NCBI RefSeq assembly: GCF_008727795.1
Contig: NZ_CP044222.1
Coordinates: 3,782,001-3,846,000, forward strand
Source of the DNA: Nitrincola iocasae
Lineage (GTDB): Bacteria > Pseudomonadota > Gammaproteobacteria > Pseudomonadales > Balneatricaceae
Reading direction: 5' to 3'
DNA length: 64,000 nucleotides
Shown here: piece after piece, positions 1 through 9,162 of the stretch
Position numbering within the stretch: position 1 is the first letter of the stretch
How the letters are laid out: each line of letters begins with the position of its first letter
Program-made: the position numbers and the translations under genes
Notes under the pieces: model-generated
Seen by the model: only the letters and a program-made list of their open reading frames with translations
What the model was told of the DNA's origin: nothing
Database searches by the model: none

Positions 1-267
1 GGCGCTCAGCGTGGCGGGGTCATCGCCGGTCAGCAGGATAAACGGCAACGTCTGCCCCTGCTCCTTCAAATCGCGATACAGATCGATACCACTGATCAAA
101 GGCATATTCATATCACTGACAATCAAAACGATCTGCGGGTGAGTATTCAGTTGCTCAACAGCTTCCACTGCATCAGCCGCCTGCACCACCTCAAACCCTT
201 GGTCCTCAAGCACCGCAGCGGTCATTTCACCTGCCAGGGCATCATCATCCACTACCAGTATTTGCAT
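1..267 (-). CDS. Response regulator receiver protein, C-terminus beyond window edge
   Basis: The first 89 codons read as a CheY-like receiver domain: an acidic DDD cluster at residues 7-9, phosphoacceptor Asp52 in VSDMNMP, and the conserved Thr80 in LLTGD. The start is the ATG at 267, 25 bp downstream of the CheA-hybrid stop, so it is probably the last or next gene of the chemosensory operon. The remainder lies outside the window, so it cannot be said whether this is a stand-alone CheY or carries an output domain such as GGDEF, as WspR does. The receiver fold is certain; the output is unknown. Confidence 0.85.
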   Translation of the reverse strand, partial: MQILVVDDDALAGEMTAAVLEDQGFEVVQAADAVEAVEQLNTHPQIVLIVSDMNMPLISGIDLYRDLKEQGQTLPFILLTGDDPATLSA

Positions 268-292
268 GCTATTAATCCTGTATAGTCTATTT

Positions 293-2464
293 TTAATCCA
301 ATAATACTCTCAGGGTATCTACCAGACTGCTCTGATCGAAACTGCCCTTGACGATATAGGCATCAGCACCTACCTGGATACCCCGGCGCCGATCACTCTC
401 TTTCTCTCTGGAGGTAATGATAATAATCGGCTTATGCTGGTAGCGTTCTTCCTGACGTAGCTTGGCTGTCAGAGTAAAGCCATCCATCACCGGCATTTCA
501 ACATCGGTCAATACCGCATCGAAATCCTCTGCAAGAGCTTTGTCCAAACCATCTTGTCCATGCTCAGCCAGCGTCACCTGATACCCCCAGGCTTCCAGTA
601 CATCCCGTTCAATTTCACGGGTATTCAACGAGTCATCAACAACCAGAATACGCTGGCGTACAGGCGTCTGCCTGGATTCTGGTTTACTTCGATCCGACAC
701 GGGGCTTCGTGTACGCCGGGACAAAGACATTAAATAGGGGACATGTAACAGGCTGACCAGGTGATTATGCCCCGTAGTGACCATACCGGAAATCAGTGCA
801 TTACCACGTAAATGCGGTGGCAGCTGTTTAATCACCAGATCGCGCTCGTCAACCAACTCATCAATTTCCAGTGCCAGTTTTTCGTGGTGCAGGCGAATGA
901 TCAACAACAGCACATCCGGTTCAGAGCGAGCAGGATGCTTTGGCGTCACCGGCATGGGAAGTAAATTTATCAGTTCTGATAACTTCATCACCGGGACGAA
1001 TTCATTACGCACGATCACTGCATTGCGATCTGCCACTTCAACCATTTTGCTGCGTGGAATACTGACCAGCTCAGCCACATACTGTGCGGTAAAACCCAAT
1101 AACTGACCGGAAACCCGAACCAGAAGAACACGCATCATTGCTAAGGATAAAGGTAAGCGTAGCGTAAATCGCGCCCCCTCTCCAGCCCGACTTTCAAGAC
1201 TGATAACGCCCTGGAGCTTATCGATGACGGTGCGCTTGACTACATCCATTCCCACGCCACGACCAGACAGATCTGTAATCATCGCGCTGGTAGAAAAGCC
1301 CGGCAGGAAAATCAGATCCATCACTTCCTGTTCTGTCAGATTTTCTAACGCTTCAGCTGTCAGCAACTGTTTGCTCAGCGCTTTATTGCGAATGGCATCC
1401 ATATTCATTCCGGCACCATCATCGATAATCTCAATCACTACCCAGCCACCATCCTGAGAGGCTTTAAGCTGCAACACACCTTGCTCAGGTTTACCGGCTG
1501 CCTGCCTAACTTGTGTTGTTTCTATGCCATGATCAAGGGAATTGCGCAGCAAATGAATCACCGGGTCGGCCAGTTGATCGATCATCTGGCGGTCCAGTTC
1601 AATATCCGCGCCTTGCACCCGACACTCAACCTGTTTGCCAAGAGAGCGAGCCAGGTCTCTGACCAGACGCGTGGCAGGCTCAAAGACAATCGACAAAGGC
1701 AACATGCGCATCTGTAAGCCGATGTCATGCAGATCCTGCATTAACAACTCCTGCGACTGAACTCTGTCCTTTAAGGCCCTTGAAAAATGCTGCAATCCGG
1801 AGACCAGCTCCGTAACCCCTTGTTTTTGTACTTGCAGTTCCAACTGCTGGGCGATACGAGTCATTTCACGCAAACCGGCATGGCTAGACACCACTTCGCC
1901 CATAAGTTTAATCAGCTCATCCAGCTTGCTCAGTCTAATACGTACGGTTTCAGATGTTCTCAGCACCGCCGTTGACTGGGTGTCTGACGTATCAGCCAGT
2001 GTAGGTGGTAGAGATGACGCAGCCAGCTCACTATTCGTAGTCTCTGTTACAGTAGCGGGTGTTTCAGTTGCTCCTTGAGCGGCTGCGCTCAGAGCGGCAC
2101 AAAGCACCGGATCAGCTGGACTCAGGCGGCTGGCATCCAGCGTATCTGCAAGAATGGTGAGATAATCGGATAACTGATCAACGCCTTGATACAGCAAGGC
2201 CAGATTGTGCGAATCGGCTTTCACCTGCTCTTCACGCAGAGCACTGAGCAAATCTTCCAGACTGTGAGCCGTTTCTGTAATCGGGAAGAGCTTCAGCATA
2301 CGTGAAGAGCCCTTCAGTGTATGTGCAGAACGGAACAGACTGTTAATCAGTTCTGCTCTCGTTTCTCCCTGCTCCAGATCTGCCAGTCCTTCAGCCATCT
2401 GACTCAGGTGATCCTGGCCCTCTTCAATAAAACGCAGCAGAAATTTTTTAATATCCAGTGCCAT
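293..2464 (-). CDS. CheA-type hybrid histidine kinase with C-terminal receiver
   Basis: This 723-residue cytoplasmic chemosensory kinase would take MCP signals and pass phosphate to receivers. Domains in order: N-terminal Hpt with phosphoacceptor His48 (SAHTLKGSS), a long Ser/Thr/Ala-rich linker with no obvious P2 domain, dimerisation helices, a CheA-type HATPase with N-box NSLDHGIE and G-boxes DDGAGM and GRGVGMD, a CheW-like coupling domain, and a C-terminal receiver with phosphoacceptor Asp in LTDVEMP. The Hpt-HATPase-CheW-REC layout is that of WspE and other hybrid CheA proteins of alternative chemosensory systems, rather than flagellar CheA. It lies 3 bp after the cheR stop. The attached receiver may act as phosphate sink or internal switch (inference). 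Confidence 0.93.
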   Translation of the reverse strand: MALDIKKFLLRFIEEGQDHLSQMAEGLADLEQGETRAELINSLFRSAHTLKGSSRMLKLFPITETAHSLEDLLSALREEQVKADSHNLALLYQGVDQLSDYLTILADTLDASRLSPADPVLCAALSAAAQGATETPATVTETTNSELAASSLPPTLADTSDTQSTAVLRTSETVRIRLSKLDELIKLMGEVVSSHAGLREMTRIAQQLELQVQKQGVTELVSGLQHFSRALKDRVQSQELLMQDLHDIGLQMRMLPLSIVFEPATRLVRDLARSLGKQVECRVQGADIELDRQMIDQLADPVIHLLRNSLDHGIETTQVRQAAGKPEQGVLQLKASQDGGWVVIEIIDDGAGMNMDAIRNKALSKQLLTAEALENLTEQEVMDLIFLPGFSTSAMITDLSGRGVGMDVVKRTVIDKLQGVISLESRAGEGARFTLRLPLSLAMMRVLLVRVSGQLLGFTAQYVAELVSIPRSKMVEVADRNAVIVRNEFVPVMKLSELINLLPMPVTPKHPARSEPDVLLLIIRLHHEKLALEIDELVDERDLVIKQLPPHLRGNALISGMVTTGHNHLVSLLHVPYLMSLSRRTRSPVSDRSKPESRQTPVRQRILVVDDSLNTREIERDVLEAWGYQVTLAEHGQDGLDKALAEDFDAVLTDVEMPVMDGFTLTAKLRQEERYQHKPIIIITSREKESDRRRGIQVGADAYIVKGSFDQSSLVDTLRVLLD

Positions 2465-2467
2465 ATA

Positions 2468-3958
2468 TCAGCCTTCTCCCTTATCCGAAAGCTGTGTGTT
2501 CTGCTTTAATTTCAATAAATGCCGTTCGCTGAGAAACAGAATATCACCACGCGGTAACGGTAACGGTACCCACAGCATCCCATCAGCCGCGTGCTTATCA
2601 TTTGACAGAATACGCCTGATTACCTGGTAGGCTTTGATGGCCGCCGCATCGTGTCCTTGTATACGGTAAGTTTCGGCCAGATAATAATGAGCAGGCCAAC
2701 ACTCCGGACAGGTATAAGTGACCTTCCTGAACCAGTCACAGGCTTCCTGAAGCCGATTTTGCCATTTAGCATTCAAACCTTTAAGTAACAACCCATCCAC
2801 AGACCAGGGATCTTCATGCAGCACCTGATCCAGCAAGCCGTCCGCATCATGGAATGCTCTCTGGTTGAGTAATAACCAACTTTTTAACAGTAGCACACCC
2901 ATCGCCACGGGTTGATTCTGAACACGCAGGTGCCTATCCAGCAATTCGGAAGCTTTTTCACGCTCACCTTCTTGTACCAGCTGACGTATAGAATCCAGAG
3001 GTGGCAGATTGAGCAAGGCGGGTGTTACCGCATCAGGAGCCACTCGTGCCGATGGCTCAGGATCGCAAAGCGACTCTTTTCCAAGCTGAACGGCTGTACT
3101 TGCCGAATGCAAAGATGACCAACTCACCGCCTGACTGGAAGGAGGACGGTAGGCTTCACCCTTGATAAAATAGTAATGCCCATGCTCTTCCACCAGCTCA
3201 AACACCCCCAGGTCATTTCCCAATGTTTCAGAACTGCCAAGTAACAGAATACCATTTTCATTTAAGACATCATGGAAGCGCCGATGAATCATCTGGCGTG
3301 TTTCCGGATCAAAATAGATAGAAACATTGCGGCAGAAAATCAGATCATAGCCTTCAAGTCCTTGCGGCGGCAGAGGCGCTTTAAGGTTTAACGGCAGAAA
3401 ATTAATACTCTGGCGTATCTCGTCTACCAGTTGGTAGTTGCGCTGTATCGGACGAAAATAGCGTTGCTGCAACACAGGATCCATGCTGCGAAATGAGAAA
3501 GCAGAATAGATGCCTTGGCGCGCCTTAGACAATACCTGCCGGTCCACATCACCCGCATCTATCTTAAATAACTGCCGCCGCTGTTCACCATATACCGTAT
3601 CCAATGCCATCGCCAAACTATAGGGCTCTTCACCTGACGAACATCCAGCACTCAGAATTCGCAGCGGTCGTCGTGACTGTCGGGCCAACAAACGCGGAAT
3701 CAACTGATTTGTGAATAGAGCTATCTGATCGGGTTCACGGAAAAAATAGGTTTCGTTGACGGTAAGTGCGCTGATCAGTTGCTCAAACTGCTCGGGGGTG
3801 TTTTCCAACAGTCGAAAGTAGTCGTTAAGGTCCCGGCAGCCCAATCGAATCACAGCCTGGTTCAGCGCCTTATTAAGACGATCTTCAGCAATGCCCTCCA
3901 GCACCAATCCACAGTGGTTGTAAATCAGTGCCTTAAATGGTGCCAGATCCAGACTCAT
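2468..3958 (-). CDS. CheR-type MCP methyltransferase with TPR tail
   Basis: A 496-residue S-adenosylmethionine-dependent glutamate methyltransferase that would methylate the two neighbouring MCPs. The N-terminal all-helical CheR domain is followed by a Rossmann methyltransferase with SAM motif LSAGCSSGEEPYS near residue 105 and FCRNVSIYFD near residue 210. The C-terminal third holds TPR-like helices (ALLLKGLNAKWQNRLQEA). CheR-TPR fusions are typical of WspC and FrzF-like enzymes that do not need the MCP pentapeptide tether. The gene overlaps the cheB stop by 4 bp (ATGA), indicating translational coupling. The family call is secure; the substrate is inferred from the operon. Confidence 0.93.
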   Translation of the reverse strand: MSLDLAPFKALIYNHCGLVLEGIAEDRLNKALNQAVIRLGCRDLNDYFRLLENTPEQFEQLISALTVNETYFFREPDQIALFTNQLIPRLLARQSRRPLRILSAGCSSGEEPYSLAMALDTVYGEQRRQLFKIDAGDVDRQVLSKARQGIYSAFSFRSMDPVLQQRYFRPIQRNYQLVDEIRQSINFLPLNLKAPLPPQGLEGYDLIFCRNVSIYFDPETRQMIHRRFHDVLNENGILLLGSSETLGNDLGVFELVEEHGHYYFIKGEAYRPPSSQAVSWSSLHSASTAVQLGKESLCDPEPSARVAPDAVTPALLNLPPLDSIRQLVQEGEREKASELLDRHLRVQNQPVAMGVLLLKSWLLLNQRAFHDADGLLDQVLHEDPWSVDGLLLKGLNAKWQNRLQEACDWFRKVTYTCPECWPAHYYLAETYRIQGHDAAAIKAYQVIRRILSNDKHAADGMLWVPLPLPRGDILFLSERHLLKLKQNTQLSDKGEG

Positions 3959-5043
3959 CGTACCCCCTGGCTGATTGCGTGGCAGTAATCAGCCGCATTC
4001 AGACTTAGGATATCCACTATTTCAGATGCGAGCTGATCGAGCGGTAAGAGCTTCAGCACACCACCTGCATGCACCGCCTCCTGATTCATGCCATATATGA
4101 CCGAACTGGCTTCATCCTGCGCCAGGGTAATGCCACCGACGTTACGGATGGACAGCATCCCTGCGGCTCCATCACGACCCATCCCTGTCAGTATCATGCC
4201 AATCGCATCAGCACCACAGTGTCTGGCAACCGAACTGAGTAACTGATCACAGCTGGGTCGATAAATATCAGCCGCCTTGCGGGGTATCAACGCAAGTCTG
4301 TGCGCAGCGGTCAACGTCAGGTGGCTTTCAGACGGTGATACGTAAATATGCCCTGGCTGCAACATCTCACCCTCCTCAGCCACTTTTACCGGCAACTGAC
4401 ATAGGCTGTTCAGCCATTGAGCCATACCCTCGGCAAAACCATCGCTGATATGCTGGGCAATAAGGACAGGCGCAGGAAAGCCTGACGGAAGCTTGGGTAA
4501 CAGACTCGCCAGTGCCTGAGGGCCACCGGTAGAAGAAGCTATGGCCACCACCCTGCGGTAACCGCGCAACAAGGGAGAAGGCAAGGTTTTGGCTGGTTTT
4601 GCAAACACTGGGGCAGGCTCTGCCACCATACGACGTCGGATATAGGTTATGACTGGCACACCCGCCAGGAGACGCACTTTGTCTACAAAATCAGCGGCCT
4701 GCTCTGGCGTATAGTCAGGCTTGGGAATCACTTCCAACGCACCCAGTTGCAAGGCCTCATAAGCTTTCTCTGCATCTGATTCATTACTGACCACCAGAAT
4801 CGGAACCGCTTTATGATGCATAATCTCCGAAATCGCCTGCATGCCATCCATCACCGGCATATTCAGATCCATAGTGACAATATCCGGGCGTAATAACTGA
4901 GTCATTTCAACCGCTTCACGTCCGTGACGCGCCTCTCCGACTATCTCAATATCGGTTTGATCTTCAAGAATGGCGCGCAGCAATCCACGTGCCAGACTAC
5001 TGTCATCAGCAATCAAAACCCGGATGAGCTTGTGCATTATCAT
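3955..5043 (-). CDS. CheB-type chemotaxis methylesterase/glutamine deamidase
   Basis: A 362-residue receptor methylesterase that opposes the CheR product for adaptation. It has an N-terminal receiver with phosphoacceptor Asp in TMDLNMPVMDG (about residue 59), a linker, and the CheB catalytic domain with Ser in SSTGGP, His in AQHISDGF and Asp in TGMGRDG, so the Ser-His-Asp triad is complete. Length is normal for CheB. The reading frame opens at 5043; a second ATG at 5037 has better spacing from the AAGG motif and may be the true start. It sits 5 bp downstream of the first MCP gene and overlaps cheR by 4 bp. Confidence 0.94.
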   Translation of the reverse strand: MIMHKLIRVLIADDSSLARGLLRAILEDQTDIEIVGEARHGREAVEMTQLLRPDIVTMDLNMPVMDGMQAISEIMHHKAVPILVVSNESDAEKAYEALQLGALEVIPKPDYTPEQAADFVDKVRLLAGVPVITYIRRRMVAEPAPVFAKPAKTLPSPLLRGYRRVVAIASSTGGPQALASLLPKLPSGFPAPVLIAQHISDGFAEGMAQWLNSLCQLPVKVAEEGEMLQPGHIYVSPSESHLTLTAAHRLALIPRKAADIYRPSCDQLLSSVARHCGADAIGMILTGMGRDGAAGMLSIRNVGGITLAQDEASSVIYGMNQEAVHAGGVLKLLPLDQLASEIVDILSLNAADYCHAISQGVR

Positions 5044-5048
5044 CAGCC

Positions 5049-6998
5049 TTACTGATCCTGTCTGTCAGAAATCTTGGTGTCATGGTTTGCTAGCCGAAAC
5101 TCATGCACCAATTGATTCAACTCAGCTGACATGCTCACCATCTCCTCACTGATCTCGGTGATGCTGCGTACAGATTGAGCATTGTGGGTACTGGCATTGG
5201 CAATATCACGCAGAGCAATTACTACCTGGCTGCTGGCTGTTTTCTGCTGCTTTGTCGACAGGGATATTTGCTGGGCCGCATTACTGGTTTTAGTAGCTGC
5301 CTGTACCAGTGCATTCAGATCTTCGGCGGTGATGGCGCTAACATCCATGCCGCTCTGAATCGAGCCGGAGCCTTTTTCCGAGGTAATCACCAGACGACTG
5401 ATCGAGTCCTGAATCTCTTGTATGCGATCTTCAATCTCCAGCGTGGAATCGGTGACACTATCGGCTAACCGACGGATCTCGCTCGCCACAACTGAAAAGC
5501 GCTTACCTGAATCACCGGCACTGGAGGCTTCCAAAGCGGCGTTAAATGCAATCAACTTGGTTTGGTCTGCCAGAGTATTGATCAAATCCATCACTTTGCT
5601 GATCTGCTTCGACTTGGCACCCAACTGCATAATTTCATCCAGACTTTGGGCATTGTCCTGCTGGATTTCGGTCATGCGATGCAGCAATTGCTGCATCGCC
5701 TGTGCCCCTTTTTTACTGCTATCCAAGGTCAGATTCGCCACATCCACAACAGATTGTGAATGATCGGCAATCTGCGTCGAGGAAGCCGATAACTCTTCCA
5801 TGGTCGAGGTAATTTCTGCCACGGATGACGACATTTGCTCCACAGCCGCCGCCATGGACTGGCTGACTTGCTGTTGCAGGTTATTATTTTGATTCACCAA
5901 GCCAGCCGTATGCGCTAAACGACCAGCGGATTCACTCAGGTTGTCAGCATTACGGAAAATCGCCTGAATGATGTGAGAAAGGCGTTCCAGCAAGTGATTG
6001 GTCTGCTTGGCCAGATCACCCAACTCGGCCTGATCACGCACATCTATCCGCTGTGATAAATCCAGAGTCTGACTAATCTGCTTAAGCTGTAACTGAAAGC
6101 TCACCAAGGGTTTGCTCAGTGAGTGAGTCAGTTGATAAAGCACTAGACAACTGACTAGAATCACCAGCAACGACAAGGATAACAATTGCCATGTTAAGCC
6201 AACTAATCCAGCATTGACTTCAGTTGCATCAATCAACAGCAGGAAGGTCCAACCAGCCTCAGGGACTTCAATACTGGAAAGCAGCCAACTGCTACCCTCA
6301 AACTCAACAGTCTGAATACCCGATTGCAGCGTCACACCGGGCAACAGGTCACTAAGGTTTTGTTGCAATCTGTCCTGATTAGGATGCGCCAGCACCTGAC
6401 CAGATTGATCCAGCATCCAGGTTTGTGTTGTCCAACGCGTCTGTGTTGCCAGCAGGTCCTTAACAATACCGGAAATCAACAGGTCAGCACCCAGAATACT
6501 ATCTGGCTCTCCTGCCAGAGGCAGTGCCATAGTAATCACCAGATCACCAGTAACGGCATCGACATAAGGCGGCGTAATAACCAGGTCCTGCTGTGCTCTT
6601 GCAGCCTGATACCAGGGACGGGTTCGTGGATCATAACCCGCAGGTAATTCACCGGGAGGCTGAGACTGCACCATATCTCCACGAGGGGTGCCAACATAAG
6701 CCAAGTCAAAATCACCCGCATCCAACCCCAGTGTCAGGCGCTCTTCCCAGGCTTCCCAGCCATTCGGATAAGCTGGTAATTGGGTGGCCAGAGCGCGCAT
6801 TACATTAACTTTTGCGCTAACCCATTGGCTGGCAGTTGTTCGGGTTTGCTCCAGGCTACTGTACATTTCACTGGTCATCGCTTGGCTGACCTCTCGTTGC
6901 ATCAAGTTACCAGCCAACAAACTCAACAAAAATAATGCAACCAGCAATAATCCCGCCATAGAAAATAATAGTTTTTTCTGGAATGACAGGTTTTGCAT
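5049..6998 (-). CDS. Methyl-accepting chemotaxis protein (periplasmic dCache-like sensor)
   Basis: A membrane chemoreceptor. A TM helix near the N-terminus precedes a ~240-residue periplasmic domain with Cache features (PRGDMVQSQPPG, DPRTRPWYQAA, PYVDAVTGDLVITMA), then a second TM, HAMP-like segment and a long coiled-coil signalling domain. The tip reads LADQTKLIAFNAALEASSAG instead of the usual QTNLLALNAAIEAARAGE, and there is no CheR-docking NWETF tail. The ATG at 6998 follows AGGAG at 8 bp spacing, so I prefer it to the GTG at 7016. Its last ~330 residues are almost identical to the upstream MCP, while the sensor parts differ. Confidence 0.93.
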   Translation of the reverse strand: MQNLSFQKKLLFSMAGLLLVALFLLSLLAGNLMQREVSQAMTSEMYSSLEQTRTTASQWVSAKVNVMRALATQLPAYPNGWEAWEERLTLGLDAGDFDLAYVGTPRGDMVQSQPPGELPAGYDPRTRPWYQAARAQQDLVITPPYVDAVTGDLVITMALPLAGEPDSILGADLLISGIVKDLLATQTRWTTQTWMLDQSGQVLAHPNQDRLQQNLSDLLPGVTLQSGIQTVEFEGSSWLLSSIEVPEAGWTFLLLIDATEVNAGLVGLTWQLLSLSLLVILVSCLVLYQLTHSLSKPLVSFQLQLKQISQTLDLSQRIDVRDQAELGDLAKQTNHLLERLSHIIQAIFRNADNLSESAGRLAHTAGLVNQNNNLQQQVSQSMAAAVEQMSSSVAEITSTMEELSASSTQIADHSQSVVDVANLTLDSSKKGAQAMQQLLHRMTEIQQDNAQSLDEIMQLGAKSKQISKVMDLINTLADQTKLIAFNAALEASSAGDSGKRFSVVASEIRRLADSVTDSTLEIEDRIQEIQDSISRLVITSEKGSGSIQSGMDVSAITAEDLNALVQAATKTSNAAQQISLSTKQQKTASSQVVIALRDIANASTHNAQSVRSITEISEEMVSMSAELNQLVHEFRLANHDTKISDRQDQ

Positions 6999-7012
6999 TT
7001 TTCGAGCTCCTT

Positions 7013-9031
7013 TCACGATTCACTATGGGCTGAAGATTGATTCAACTTAAATTCTTGCACCAATGAGTTGAGCTCTGATGACATATTGACCATCTCTTCA
7101 CTAATTTCAGTAATACTGCGCACTGACTGGGCATTATGCGTACTGGCATTGGCAATATCACGCAGGGCAATCACTACCTGGCTGCTGGCTGTTTTCTGCT
7201 GTTTGGTGGACAGAGAAATCTGCTGGGCCGCATTGCTGGTTTTGGTTGCCGCCAGTACCAGGGCACTCAGGTCATCCGAGGTAGCAGCACTCACGTCCAT
7301 TCCATTATGAATAGAGCTGGAGCCTTTTTCTGAGGTAATCACCAGACGACTGATCGAATCCTGTATCTCCTGTATGCGCTCTTCAATCTCCAACGTCGAG
7401 TCGGTGACACTATCAGCCAAGCGACGGATCTCACTCGCTACGACTGAAAAACGCTTACCTGAATCGCCGGCACTGGAGGCTTCCAGCGCCGCGTTGAATG
7501 CAATCAATTTGGTTTGATCGGCCAGGGTGTTGATCAGATCCATTACCTTGCTGATCTGTTTGGATTTAGCACCCAACTGCATAATTTCATCCAGACTTCG
7601 GGCATTATCCTGCTGGATCTCAGCCATGTGTTGCATTAGCTGCTGCATCGCCTTCGCCCCTTTTTTACTGCTATCCAAGGTTAGGTTTGCCACATCCACA
7701 ACAGACTGGGAGTGATCGGCAATCTGCGTCGAGGAGGCAGATAACTCTTCCATAGTCGAGGTGATTTCCGCAACGGATGACGACATCTGCTCCACCGCTG
7801 TCGCCATGGACTGACTGACTTCCTGTTGCAATGCACTGTTCTGATTCACTAAACCAGCCGTATGCGCCAAGCGACCAGCAGATTCACTGAGGTTGTCAGC
7901 ATTACGGAAAATCGCCTGAATAATGTGGGATAGCCGTTCCAACAAGTGATTGGTTTGTTTAGCCAGGTCGCCCAGTTCCGCCTGGTCAGAAACCTCAACC
8001 CGTCGCGACAGATCCAGTGTTTGTGAAATACCCAACAGTTGCTGCTGAAAATGCACCAAGGGTCGACTAAGAGAAGTTGCCAGCGGATAGAGCAGCGCCA
8101 AGCTGATCAGTAAGAGTACAAAACTAATCAGCATTGAGCGGTAAAGCTGCTGGCTGATCGGATCCATAAACTCAGCTCTGGGTACTTCAACCACCAGATA
8201 GCGCTGTAGATCCTCAATCCAGATAGTACCTACAAACAGCGCCTCGCCATCCTGGACTACCTGTGCAACAGCAACATTCTGATGCCCCTGCAAACCTTGT
8301 AATGCAGCAGAGCTATTCAGATCCTGAATCAAGGCCCCATCTGCCTTTACTTCGACAATGCCATCTTGGTTAGCCAGTGAGGCCCGCCCGCCTTCGCCAA
8401 GTCGGTAAGCACTCACTTTTTTAGCCAGGTGAAGCATATTCAGTCCAACACCGGCAACACTGATCGGTTCACCCACGTTATTCAGGGTGTTACTGCTGTA
8501 ATTGACGAACATCTGTAGTTGTTCGCCACTGAACTCATTGGAATCAAGATTCAGTTCATAAGGAGCCCCTGAACCCAGGTAGCTAAAGTACCAACTGTCA
8601 TCCACATTATTACGCTGCATCTGGCGGCGATTCAGCTGTCCATCCTGGTAGTGATGATAAAAAATGTTCTGGCCATCATTCGCCGCAATAAACACGATTC
8701 CGGCTTCCAATTGGCTGTTAACGCGAGCCATTTCAGATTCTACCATCCACAATTCGGACTCCGGCATACCCTTACGAATCCAACGTTCAATATAGGAATT
8801 GGCTGCCAGACTGCGGGAAACCTCGAGGCTGGGCGCTAACTGCAAGGCCACTTCACTGCCAAGCTTTTGCAACTGCGCCGGTAACTCCTGTGTAATCAGG
8901 CTGTCTACCCGACTCTGGCTATAAAACCGGGATTGCAGCAGTAAAGAAATAATCATCACCAAGGAAAACAAGACACCAAAGGCGATAAAAAGGCGTAAGC
9001 GTAAAGATAACCGGTTCCACAGTATGTACAT
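7013..9031 (-). CDS. Methyl-accepting chemotaxis protein (paralogue with different sensor)
   Basis: A 672-residue chemoreceptor and the first of the MCP pair in the operon. A TM helix at about residues 12-30 is followed by a periplasmic sensor (ELWMVESEMARVNSQLEAG; DDSWYFSYL) that resembles Cache-type domains but not the one in the next gene. A second TM, HAMP and the MCP signalling domain follow, with the same unusual tip (TKLIAFNAALEASSAG). No pentapeptide tail is present. The stop lies 14 bp before the second MCP start. Nearly all differences between the two signalling domains are conservative, pointing to recent duplication or gene conversion. Confidence 0.93.
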   Translation of the reverse strand: MYILWNRLSLRLRLFIAFGVLFSLVMIISLLLQSRFYSQSRVDSLITQELPAQLQKLGSEVALQLAPSLEVSRSLAANSYIERWIRKGMPESELWMVESEMARVNSQLEAGIVFIAANDGQNIFYHHYQDGQLNRRQMQRNNVDDSWYFSYLGSGAPYELNLDSNEFSGEQLQMFVNYSSNTLNNVGEPISVAGVGLNMLHLAKKVSAYRLGEGGRASLANQDGIVEVKADGALIQDLNSSAALQGLQGHQNVAVAQVVQDGEALFVGTIWIEDLQRYLVVEVPRAEFMDPISQQLYRSMLISFVLLLISLALLYPLATSLSRPLVHFQQQLLGISQTLDLSRRVEVSDQAELGDLAKQTNHLLERLSHIIQAIFRNADNLSESAGRLAHTAGLVNQNSALQQEVSQSMATAVEQMSSSVAEITSTMEELSASSTQIADHSQSVVDVANLTLDSSKKGAKAMQQLMQHMAEIQQDNARSLDEIMQLGAKSKQISKVMDLINTLADQTKLIAFNAALEASSAGDSGKRFSVVASEIRRLADSVTDSTLEIEERIQEIQDSISRLVITSEKGSSSIHNGMDVSAATSDDLSALVLAATKTSNAAQQISLSTKQQKTASSQVVIALRDIANASTHNAQSVRSITEISEEMVNMSSELNSLVQEFKLNQSSAHSES

Positions 9032-9162
9032 GGCTCACCCATAGATGCTCAAACGAAACGTATGGCTCAAATGGACACTACTACAACTTAAGAGCCACTC
9101 TATACAGCTTAATTAACAACGTATGCATTTAAAATGCAAGGAGATTTAGGTTTTCTCTACGA

